29,370 nucleotides of DNA from NCBI GenBank assembly GCA_938023085.1, contig CALHDP010000082.1, forward strand, positions 1 to 29,370, read 5' to 3'. Below the pieces are notes generated by a model. The model was not told the DNA's origin, searched no databases, and saw only the letters and a program-made list of their open reading frames with translations. Positions 22,798-29,370 of this stretch are shown here, in pieces (within the stretch, counting starts at the first letter, position 1; each line of letters begins with the position of its first letter). The position numbers were made by a program, and so were the translations under genes. The DNA is from an uncultured Collinsella sp. Lineage in GTDB: Bacteria; Actinomycetota; Coriobacteriia; Coriobacteriales; Coriobacteriaceae.

Positions 22798-24321
22798 TTA
22801 CCTCACGTTGTCGTTCATCGCAAAAGAGTTCTTCATGGCGCAGCTCGTGGTGTAGAGCACCTTGCCCAGTAGAGCATCGGTCTCTACGCGAACACGCTCG
22901 GCAAACTCCTCGTTGGCGTGTGCAAGCTCGGCAGACACCTCGGCCTCGGGCAGAGCGGCTACGGCAGCGTCGATGTCATGGATCTGCTTGTGGCCCATGC
23001 CACCGACCTTCTCCTGATAATCCTCGACCGCGCGGCCGCACTCATGGAAGCGGACGTCAGCCAGCGCGCCGATCAGGCGGTTGGCCCAGTAGAAGTTTTC
23101 GGACGTCACGCGAGCCTGCGTGTCGGCATAGTACTCGGGCATGGTCTCGACGTTGGCGTACAGCGGGACCAGCGCGTTAAACGAGTTGGAGCCAAAGGCC
23201 ATCCACTGCACGGCGCGATACGCCGGCTGCGCATAGGGGCGCAGCTGCAACACGGCGAGCTGGCTGTTGCGGTTGATGCCGATGGGGCGATAGGCGCCAC
23301 GCGTAGCGGGCGTGCCCTTGCTACCGTAGCAATCGTACTCCGTGCCCTGGTAGTGGCTCGAGAGTACGTACTTGATGTCCTCGATGGTCACCTTGCGCTC
23401 GGGCACACGGCTCCAGGGGATATCGTCGCTCTCGGGCGTGTAGTCGGCGTCGGGGCCATCCCACACGTCGCTGGGGTTGAGACAGCGCTGCATGTACCAC
23501 GCGCGCGGCGTGTTGTAGACGTGGTCGCTGTCGCTGTGCGAGCCAAAGGCCTCGCGCGGGTTAAAGACCGCAGCCGGGCCGTCGCCCTCGACGCCCAGCG
23601 TCAGGTCCAGATGCCACTCGGCCATCCAGGCGCGCAAGTCGGCGGAGCACATGTGGTCGGCCTGGGCGCCCTCGGCGTCATCCAGGTCAAAGCTGTCGAT
23701 ACCCAGCTGGTTGGGCATGGTCACATAGGCGTCGTCAGGCACGCGCTTGGCAATCCAGTGGTGACCACCGATGGTCTCGAGCCACCAGATCTCGTCCACA
23801 TCACTAAAGGCGATGCCGTTGTTCTCGTAGGTGCCGTAGCGCTCGAGCAGGTCGCCCAGGATACGAACGCCGTCGCGGGCGGACTTAGCGTACGGCAGGA
23901 CCAGGGTCACCATGTCCTCCTCGCCCAGGCCACCAGGCTGCGCCGGCACATAGCCGTCCTCACCCTCGTTGCCCTTGGCGGGTACATAGTCCACGAGCGG
24001 ATCGGCGCCGCGGACGCGCTCGTTGGTTGTGAGCGTCTCGGTTGCGGACATGCCAACATTGAGCTCGTTGAATCCGGCCTCGGCCCAAATACCGTGACCG
24101 GGAACGACGTCGGGGACGCTCGTGTAGCGCATGGGATTGTCGGGCAACTCAACGGTCAGGTGGCTCAGGACGCTCGTGTAGACACGCGGCTGCTCGTCGG
24201 GATGCACCACGCGCATACGCTTGGGCTCAAACACCCCGTTGGACGAGTCCTCGTTACGCGCGACCAGGGTCGACCCGTCGTAGCTCGCATTCTTACCAAC
24301 CAAAATCGTTGTGCACGGCAT
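22798..24321 (-). CDS. C69 family dipeptidase
   Basis: A 507-residue Ntn-hydrolase of peptidase family C69 (PepD-like), which cleaves a broad range of dipeptides. The N-terminus MPCTTILVGKNAS is the family signature, with C3 as the nucleophile exposed after removal of the first residues, and ARNEDS (21-26) follows as in other members. There is no signal peptide, so the enzyme is intracellular. AAGGAGG lies 6 nt before ATG 24321; the frame extends upstream to 24426 but without support. The phasin-like gene starts 99 nt further on. The 24322-24408 stretch upstream shows no gene. Confidence 0.93.
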   Translation of the reverse strand: MPCTTILVGKNASYDGSTLVARNEDSSNGVFEPKRMRVVHPDEQPRVYTSVLSHLTVELPDNPMRYTSVPDVVPGHGIWAEAGFNELNVGMSATETLTTNERVRGADPLVDYVPAKGNEGEDGYVPAQPGGLGEEDMVTLVLPYAKSARDGVRILGDLLERYGTYENNGIAFSDVDEIWWLETIGGHHWIAKRVPDDAYVTMPNQLGIDSFDLDDAEGAQADHMCSADLRAWMAEWHLDLTLGVEGDGPAAVFNPREAFGSHSDSDHVYNTPRAWYMQRCLNPSDVWDGPDADYTPESDDIPWSRVPERKVTIEDIKYVLSSHYQGTEYDCYGSKGTPATRGAYRPIGINRNSQLAVLQLRPYAQPAYRAVQWMAFGSNSFNALVPLYANVETMPEYYADTQARVTSENFYWANRLIGALADVRFHECGRAVEDYQEKVGGMGHKQIHDIDAAVAALPEAEVSAELAHANEEFAERVRVETDALLGKVLYTTSCAMKNSFAMNDNVR

Positions 24322-24408
24322 GCGCATCCTCCTTGAGCGAAGAAATCGAACGGCAACAGTGTATCGCTTCAACGCAAAAAGGGCGAAACCGCCGCCCCGG
24401 CAGCCCCT

Positions 24409-24638
24409 GTGGTCAAAAAATGCCAAATTTGAGTACTGTCACCAATTTAGTAGCAGCAAATTTCCTTGTAATGAGTGCCAGAAATCCCCAATTGTCCAAA
24501 AGCAAGACAACGTTATTCCCCATAGGTTCAATAAAATGGGCTCCCCAACGAGAATGAATGTCGTTAGGGAGCCCAAAGGACAAAAAACAAATGTGACTAT
24601 CTTGGCAACAGTACTCATATTTGGCGTTTTTTGACCAC
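24409..24638. mobile_element. MITE-like element with 37-bp terminal inverted repeats
   Basis: Positions 24409-24445 and 24602-24638 are inverted copies with 33 of 37 bases equal, beginning GTGGTCAAAAAA and carrying GAGTACTGT. The 230-bp unit is clearly AT-richer than the genes around it, encodes nothing, and contains an internal hairpin. No target-site duplication is clear. It lies between folD and the C69 gene, both leftward. Confidence 0.65.
24538..24574 (-). terminator. Hairpin with T-rich tail inside the MITE-like element
   Basis: A 14-position stem with one mismatch (24538-24551 with 24561-24574). Read on the minus strand the stem is followed by ATTTTATT, so it could end the fchA-folD transcript. 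Confidence 0.55.
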
Positions 24639-24675
24639 GTGGTATATGGCTAACCCCTCAAACAGCCCAAAACGC

Positions 24676-25530
24676 CTATTTCGATGCACGCTCCGCCGCC
24701 TCGATCACGTGTTTGGCGAGAATCGCCGTCGTTACAGCGCCCACGCCGCCCGGCACGGGCGTGATGGCGTTAACGACCGGCTCCGCAGCATCAAAATCGA
24801 CGTCGCCGACCAGCTTGCCAGCGGTCTCGTCCCAGTTAATGCCCACATCGATGATCGTCTGGCCCTCGCGAACCGCATCCGCGCCAATCGTGCGCGCGCG
24901 TCCAACGGCTGCGACCACAATATCAGCCGCACGACACTCGGCAGCCAAGTCGCGCGTATGCGTATGGCACGTCGTCACCGTGGCATTGCGAGCCGTAAGC
25001 ATGGCGGCAACAGGACGCCCGATAACCAGCGACCGACCGACAACCGCGACCTTGGCCCCATCCAGCTCAACGCCGTAATGATCCAGCAGAGCAAGCACGG
25101 CTTCGGCTGTGCAGGGAGCAAAACCCTCGCCGCGCCCCGAAAGCGTGGTGAGCAGCGAAGCCGGCGTCATGGAATCAACGTCCTTGGCAGGATCGAGTGC
25201 CGCGGCAACCGCGTCCTCGTCAAGGCCGGCGGGCAGCGGGCGGAACATCAGGCAGCCATGAACAGACGAATCGGTATTGATGTCCTCGATGGCCGCCAAC
25301 AGCTCGTCCTGCGAAACATCGGCAGAAAGCAAAACGCGACGAGCCTCAATCCCCACTTTTTCGCAGCGCTTGAGCGCACCGCGCTCGTAGGATAGGTCGT
25401 CCTCGCGTTCACCCACACGCACGATAGCCAACGTCGGAACAACGCCCCGCTCGCGCAGGACTGCGCAGCGAGCAGCAAGTTCCTCAGTCAAAGCGCGAGC
25501 AACGGGAGCACCCTTCAATAGCTCGGCCAT
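24676..25530 (-). CDS. folD: FolD methylene-THF dehydrogenase, cyclohydrolase residues missing
   Basis: A 284-residue FolD-family protein that interconverts methylene- and methenyl-tetrahydrofolate with NAD(P). The nucleotide site GRSLVIGRP and the C-terminal TPVPGGVG block are intact. The folate site has the conserved tyrosine (Y48), but the lysine four residues later, required for cyclohydrolase in human and E. coli enzymes, is A52. The conserved glutamine in VQLPLP is F96 (MFRPLP). The KDVD aspartates (117, 119) remain. The dehydrogenase should work, but the cyclohydrolase half is doubtful. The start follows the fchA stop by 2 nt, with a GAGGGGA binding site in the end of fchA. Confidence 0.92.
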   Translation of the reverse strand: MAELLKGAPVARALTEELAARCAVLRERGVVPTLAIVRVGEREDDLSYERGALKRCEKVGIEARRVLLSADVSQDELLAAIEDINTDSSVHGCLMFRPLPAGLDEDAVAAALDPAKDVDSMTPASLLTTLSGRGEGFAPCTAEAVLALLDHYGVELDGAKVAVVGRSLVIGRPVAAMLTARNATVTTCHTHTRDLAAECRAADIVVAAVGRARTIGADAVREGQTIIDVGINWDETAGKLVGDVDFDAAEPVVNAITPVPGGVGAVTTAILAKHVIEAAERASK

Positions 25531-25532
25531 GG

Positions 25533-26165
25533 CTATCCCCTCTTCCTTGCGGCGTCGGCGGCGCGGCGCGCCAGCGCATCGGCGCGCGGCAGCCACGTAT
25601 CCAGCAGCTCATCGCACGCCGCCTCGAGTTCCTCGGCGCGCGCCCGGTCTTTCATAGATGTGGTGTTGGCAAAGAGCGTCAGGCTCGCACCCTGCATGGC
25701 AGCGCGGCAGAACACGGCGCCGCAGGCCACGTCGGACAACAGCTGGCGCGAGCCCTTATCGGCCATGTCCTCGAGCAGCGCCAGCGCGCGGCCGCAGGCA
25801 TCCATGATCCGATACGGTGGCATGGCCGCCACATGCAGCGCATCCTGAATCGCGGTCGCTCGAGCCGGATCGTCGCGCGGAATACCGTACGCCGCGGACA
25901 CCTGCCCATAGGCACGAACGTCCTCGGCAACCAACTCGACAAGCTCCTGGGCCAGCTCATCAGCCTGGGCAAACGCACGCGTCAGGTCATCCGCACGATC
26001 AGCAAGCGCGGGATTGGTCGCACCGTAGCGGGCAACCATTCCGCACAGCGAGGCGCCCAGCGCGCCCACAAAGGCGCTCGCGCTGCCACCGCCGGGAACC
26101 GGCTCGCGCGCGGCCAGCGCCTCGGCAAACCCGCGGCAGGTCTTGTCCATCATCTCTTGGCTCAT
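25533..26165 (-). CDS. fchA: FchA, cyclodeaminase/methenyl-THF cyclohydrolase family
   Basis: A 210-residue helical protein of the formiminotransferase-cyclodeaminase family (FTCD_C). EPVPGGGSASA (21-31) is the family folate-binding signature. Members act either as formimino-THF cyclodeaminase or as methenyl-THF cyclohydrolase. No formiminotransferase or histidine-degradation gene is near, and folD follows 2 nt after the stop, so the cyclohydrolase role in one-carbon metabolism is the better guess. GAAGGTG lies 7 nt before ATG 26165; the ATG at 26171 touches it. Confidence 0.9.
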   Translation of the reverse strand: MSQEMMDKTCRGFAEALAAREPVPGGGSASAFVGALGASLCGMVARYGATNPALADRADDLTRAFAQADELAQELVELVAEDVRAYGQVSAAYGIPRDDPARATAIQDALHVAAMPPYRIMDACGRALALLEDMADKGSRQLLSDVACGAVFCRAAMQGASLTLFANTTSMKDRARAEELEAACDELLDTWLPRADALARRAADAARKRG

Positions 26166-26242
26166 ACACATGCACCTTCAAGTCATATACATCGGTCGGG
26201 TGGAAACCGCCGACCGACCGCATCGATCACATAATGGTGCTA

Positions 26243-26271
26243 AGTCTAGCCCATAAGTACATAAGCGTCAG
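26243..26271 (-). promoter_or_regulatory. Promoter of fchA-folD
   Basis: CTGACG (26271-26266) and TAGACT (26248-26243) with a 17-nt spacer. A GC-rich hairpin (around 26192-26215, CGGTCG/CGACCG) lies in the leader. Confidence 0.5.
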
Positions 26272-26326
26272 CGCACCTGGCCATCGCGGATTTCTATGAC
26301 GAACGATAGGCGTCGGCACCGCAAAC

Positions 26327-26345
26327 ATGGGACACATGGCCCACC
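26327..26345. repeat. 19-nt repeat upstream of lipoprotein 1
   Basis: ATGGGACACATGGCCCACC, identical to 27283-27301 in front of the second lipoprotein. It is either a shared regulatory site or what remains of a duplicated promoter region. Confidence 0.6.
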
Positions 26346-26399
26346 TTTCGAGACTTCCGGGCAGCGGCAACTGAGGCATACATATAGGTAAGGAGCCCT

Positions 26400-26447
26400 A
26401 TGTTGGGGCAAGCTCATCACGGCACCGGACGACGAATGGAAGAATAA
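26400..26447 (+). CDS. Possible 15-residue leader peptide
   Basis: A strong TAAGGAG lies 4 nt before ATG 26400, which opens a 15-codon frame (MLGQAHHGTGRRMEE) ending in TAA, 94 nt before the lipoprotein start. It could be a leader peptide, or a leftover translation start. No counterpart with a binding site precedes the second lipoprotein. Confidence 0.3.
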   Translation: MLGQAHHGTGRRMEE

Positions 26448-26541
26448 CCGCACAGTAAACAAAGACATCATGCGCATGCGTAACCGCCGCCCCAGCGATC
26501 CGCGGCACACGATGTCCCTGGCAGACAAGGAGGACGCCACC

Positions 26542-27147
26542 ATGAAGAAAAAGACCCTATCGATCCTTTCCCTTTGCATCGCCCTCTTTGCCGCGTTTGC
26601 CCTTGTCGGCTGCGGCGGGATCGCATCGGGCGGAGGCGGCAGCACCTCAAAGAGCGAAGGCAAGGAAAAGGCCCCCGTCGCCGAAAAGACTGACTTTATC
26701 TGGTTTAAGGTCGAGATGCCCGAGGGCGTTGGCGTAAGCGACTCCGCTGGCAAGAATGCCGACAGGGTCCAGCTCACCTTCCCCGAAGACGAGAACGCCT
26801 CAGGCGATCGCTTTATCCCCGTTTGGAAAAAAGCACTGACGGCAGAGGAATCCCACGCCGACCAGGCAGAAAAGAAAGGTGATACGTTCCAGTGGAAGGA
26901 TGGCGGGTCCGTCGAGTATAACGGCAGGACGTGGCTCGTCGGAACGTACGAGGACAACAGTGGTGTCTCAACTCTCCTCTTTACCGACGTTGAGCCGGGA
27001 AGCGTCTACGTCCTCATCTCGAACTTCGATCTGCATAAGAAAGAAGCCGAGGCGCTCCTCAACTCCATCGAGTTCCCCGATGACATGGCGAAGGCAGTTG
27101 CCGAGGCACGCGAAGTCGAGATTTCGAGCATCGAGATCAAGCATTAG
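26542..27147 (+). CDS. Lipoprotein of unknown function (paralogue 1)
   Basis: A 201-residue secreted lipoprotein. The signal peptide MKKKTLSILSLC ends in the lipobox LVGC with C24 as the lipid-modified residue, then a Gly/Ser linker. The mature part is a small domain with KTDFIWFKVEMPEGV, a repeated tryptophan pattern (EFxW, NGRTWLVG) and a C-terminal VEISSIEIKH strand; I recognise no family. It shares the lipobox position, the TDFIWFKVE block, DRFIPV and the ending with the next gene, so the two arose by tandem duplication. AAGGAGG lies 8 nt before the ATG. Confidence 0.9.
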   Translation: MKKKTLSILSLCIALFAAFALVGCGGIASGGGGSTSKSEGKEKAPVAEKTDFIWFKVEMPEGVGVSDSAGKNADRVQLTFPEDENASGDRFIPVWKKALTAEESHADQAEKKGDTFQWKDGGSVEYNGRTWLVGTYEDNSGVSTLLFTDVEPGSVYVLISNFDLHKKEAEALLNSIEFPDDMAKAVAEAREVEISSIEIKH

Positions 27148-27200
27148 GGGCTCGCACGCAGCATCGCATGCGCAGTCATTACATGATCGGACGCCCAGCC

Positions 27201-27236
27201 AGGGGAGGATCGGATCGGCCGGCCCTCCCCTCTTTT
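27201..27236 (+). terminator. Intrinsic terminator of lipoprotein 1
   Basis: AGGGGAGG (27201-27208) pairs with CCTCCCCT (27224-27231), followed by CTTTT. Confidence 0.88.
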
Positions 27237-27282
27237 GCGCCCGGTCATATTGCCACATGTCGGCGCAAATCCGGCCCTCAGA

Positions 27283-27301
27283 ATGGGACACATGGCCCAC
27301 C
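27283..27301. repeat. 19-nt repeat upstream of lipoprotein 2
   Basis: Exact second copy of 26327-26345, 72 nt before the start codon; a GTCGGC and CGCAAA context is also shared upstream. Confidence 0.6.
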
Positions 27302-27373
27302 CTTGCGAGCCGCTCGCGCGTACAGTAAAGACAGGTAATCCATGGACGATTACAGATCGAGGAGGACACGACC

Positions 27374-27967
27374 ATGAAAAAGAAGGCCTTTGCGATTCTC
27401 ACCCTCTGCATCAGTCTCTTTGCCGCGGTTGCCCTGGTGGGCTGCGGTGGCAGCGGCGGCGCTACCGGCAGTGGCGGTGGCGGCGGAGCAGAAAAGCCAG
27501 CCGTGGATATGAGGACCGACTTCATTTGGTTTAAGGTCGAGGTCCCCGAGGGCGTCGAGATCACCGACGTTGCGGGCGATACCGCCGACAGGGCCCAGTT
27601 TAAGTTCACCGAGAGCGAGCACGCCAGCGATCGCTTCATCCCCGTCTTCGACTCTGACAAGAACGCCGACGAGCTGTTCGACTACGAGGCCAAATGGAAG
27701 GCCAACTTTGAGTGGACCGAGAATGACCCCGTCAAGTACAACGGCAAGACCTGGCGCAACGCTTCCTATACACACTCGGGCGGCGTGACGACTGAGTACT
27801 TCACCGAAGCAGGCGGCGGCAGCGTATACGTGAGCATCGACAATGTCGAGGAGCACAAGGACGCCGTCGAGATCATGATGAAGTCTCTGGAGTTTGCCGA
27901 TGATATCGCCAAGGCCAAGACCGAGGCTATGGATGTTAAGCTCGACGATATCGAGATTAAGCGCTAA
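27374..27967 (+). CDS. Lipoprotein of unknown function (paralogue 2)
   Basis: A 197-residue lipoprotein with the same architecture as the preceding gene: signal MKKKAFAILTLC, lipobox LVGC with C24, a Gly/Ser linker, TDFIWFKVEVPEGV, DRFIPVFD, YNGKTW and the ending DIEIKR. The mature domain differs enough that the duplication is not recent. GAGGAGG lies 8 nt before the ATG. It has its own upstream copy of the 19-nt motif and its own terminator, so the two genes are separate transcription units. Function is unknown. Confidence 0.9.
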   Translation: MKKKAFAILTLCISLFAAVALVGCGGSGGATGSGGGGGAEKPAVDMRTDFIWFKVEVPEGVEITDVAGDTADRAQFKFTESEHASDRFIPVFDSDKNADELFDYEAKWKANFEWTENDPVKYNGKTWRNASYTHSGGVTTEYFTEAGGGSVYVSIDNVEEHKDAVEIMMKSLEFADDIAKAKTEAMDVKLDDIEIKR

Positions 27968-28036
27968 GCGACTGGCGAGCGCAACGGGAAACACGAGCGC
28001 AGCGAAGCAAGCGACAGTAACCCAGCGCTTCGTACC

Positions 28037-28070
28037 AAGGGAGGGTCGGCTCACCGGCCCTCCCTTTCTT
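28037..28070 (+). terminator. Intrinsic terminator of lipoprotein 2
   Basis: AAGGGAGGG (28037-28045) pairs with CCCTCCCTT (28058-28066) around an inner TCGG/CCGG stem-loop, followed by TCTT. From 28071 to 28271 I see no gene; TATAGT near 28223 may be the -10 of the next gene. Confidence 0.88.
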
Positions 28071-28271
28071 ATGCCGGTAGCTGGCGAACGCGAGGATGCC
28101 GGGCTCCAAAACTATCCCAAGCGCGCCAGTAGCACCAATAGACAAGCGCCTCAGCACGTCCGCCCGCCGATTAATAGCGCCATGCAGACAATTAAAGCCG
28201 ACGCCTTTAAACATCTGGGCAGTATAGTATCCAAAACGAGCGCATAACCGCACCCTGAGAATGGAGGAGTT

Positions 28272-29370
28272 ATGACCGAACACCATGCCATCAGCCGCCG
28301 AGCATTTACGCTGGGCCTAGGACTCGCAGCATTGTCGCCTTTTGTAAGCCTGCCCGAAACCGCGGGATTGGGCCTTCCCGTGCGCGCGGCATTTGCAGAC
28401 GACGCTGCCACAGCGTCGGACAGCCTCCACAATTTCGTCATTCGCCTTCGCCCCGCGGGCTATTTTCGCACCGCGAGCGTCAACCAAGACGGCAACGTTC
28501 GCGGCAACGTCTGTCACCTGTTTAACGACGGCACGTCCAGCAAGCTCATCCTTGAGAACGTAACGACCAAGAATGACGATACAAACTGGTATGCTATCCG
28601 CACCTTGCTCAATTTCGAAGAGCATAAAAAGACGGGCTACAGCATTTGGTCGGTCGATGGCGACTCGGACAAAGATGGAAAGGTTATCCACGTATGGAGT
28701 GGCGAGTATGACAACAAGCCCAGCCGCGCTTTTGCGTTCGAGCGTCAATCAAACGGAACCTATATCATCCGAGACCGCACGGTCGAGAAAGAAACCGAGA
28801 AAAAAGACATTAAGTACCTGGCAATAGAATCGAACGGCAAAGACCAGGACAACAATAAGATCTGCCATAAGAGTGAGAGCATTCCGTGGGAGCTCGAACT
28901 TATCGGTTACGACATGAAAAAGAACGATGCCACGGTTAGCAGCATCGACTGGATCACGTATAGCAGCTACGTCGATGGGCCATGTTGGATGAGCCACGTC
29001 GACGACGACAAGTACCTCGACGAACTGAGCATCCCGGGTACGCACGATTCGGGCACCTGCAGCGTGGACAACGACACTGAGCCCCAATCCTCGCAAGTAA
29101 AATGCCAGCAGGATTACATTCCCACGCAGTTGCTCGAGGGAATCCGCTATTTTGATATCCGACTCGGAAAGGGCAACGACCCCGGTATCGACCACGGAAT
29201 TTTCTATCTGCTTAAAAAAGACGGGCACTTTTTGCATCTTTCCGATGTCATCAGGTACTTCAAAAAGTTTTTGAACGAAAACCCGTCAGAAGCGCTTATC
29301 ATGCTCGCATCGCGCGGCAACGATGAGGCTACCGACGAAAGCATAACGACGGCCTTCGCCAAGGTTATGG
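28272..29370 (+). CDS. Tat-exported PI-PLC-like phospholipase with N-terminal lectin-like domain (partial)
   Basis: The first 366 residues of a gene that runs off the window. The N-terminus ISRRAFTLGLGLAAL has the twin arginines R9-R10 of a Tat signal, with cleavage probably after AFA at 42. Residues about 52-215 look like a beta-trefoil (ricin-type) binding domain. The PI-PLC X domain starts near 250: SIPGTHDSGT with catalytic H258, YFDIRLG with D295 and R297, and DHG with H308. These match bacterial phosphatidylinositol-specific phospholipase C, which cleaves phosphatidylinositol or GPI anchors without needing calcium. The 3' end and exact substrate are not visible. GGAGG lies 4 nt before the ATG. 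Confidence 0.88.
   Translation, partial: MTEHHAISRRAFTLGLGLAALSPFVSLPETAGLGLPVRAAFADDAATASDSLHNFVIRLRPAGYFRTASVNQDGNVRGNVCHLFNDGTSSKLILENVTTKNDDTNWYAIRTLLNFEEHKKTGYSIWSVDGDSDKDGKVIHVWSGEYDNKPSRAFAFERQSNGTYIIRDRTVEKETEKKDIKYLAIESNGKDQDNNKICHKSESIPWELELIGYDMKKNDATVSSIDWITYSSYVDGPCWMSHVDDDKYLDELSIPGTHDSGTCSVDNDTEPQSSQVKCQQDYIPTQLLEGIRYFDIRLGKGNDPGIDHGIFYLLKKDGHFLHLSDVIRYFKKFLNENPSEALIMLASRGNDEATDESITTAFAKVM

Noticed and set aside
1..29370. CRISPR array, prophage, tRNA or rRNA genes
   Set aside because: I saw no regularly spaced direct repeats, no integrase or phage structural genes, and no tRNA- or rRNA-like stretches when reading the intergenic regions.

Overview
The window reads as a high-GC, gene-dense Gram-positive chromosome with short intergenic gaps, many G/C-ending codons, and surface proteins carrying signal peptides, lipoboxes or a cell-wall-type C-terminus. 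The gene content fits a gut anaerobe of the Coriobacteriia, most likely Collinsella or a close relative: QueH rather than QueG, class III fructose bisphosphatase, a divergent methionyl-tRNA synthetase, DUF4430 surface proteins, a separate cyclodeaminase (FchA) and a C69 dipeptidase. The genus is an inference, because no rRNA or marker gene is present.

Layout, left to right. 1-3480: a short-chain dehydrogenase, a tail-anchored coiled-coil protein, and two copies of a structured element (66-243 and 3300-3477) that abut the 3' ends of leftward genes. 3477-5966: a leftward group DUF3267 protease-like gene, queH, queA (last two steps of queuosine synthesis). 6099-10880: a rightward run with metG-like, an RNA m5C methyltransferase and a TIM-barrel-like protein, plus a 56-residue membrane protein on the opposite strand. 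10961-15188: degV leftward, then fbp and two GtrA-type membrane proteins rightward. 15348-20417: a leftward operon under a cobalamin riboswitch that encodes a giant surface protein with four DUF4430 (transcobalamin-like) domains and a beta-propeller, followed by a single-domain DUF4430 protein. 20510-24321: leftward C69 dipeptidase, phasin-like protein and AarF/UbiB kinase. 24409-24638: a MITE-like element with about 37-bp terminal inverted repeats. 24676-26165: leftward fchA-folD. 26327-28070: two paralogous lipoproteins, each with its own terminator. 28272 to the end: the start of a Tat-exported PI-PLC-like phospholipase.

The three strongest observations are: (1) the two structured elements, which align without a gap over 178 nt and keep two long stems through about 14 compensatory base-pair changes; (2) the riboswitch plus DUF4430 operon, which looks like a bacterial surface corrinoid-capture system; and (3) FolD lacking both the lysine and the glutamine known to be needed for cyclohydrolase activity, encoded 2 nt after FchA, which can supply that activity. 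The window has no rRNA, tRNA or CRISPR array that I could recognise.
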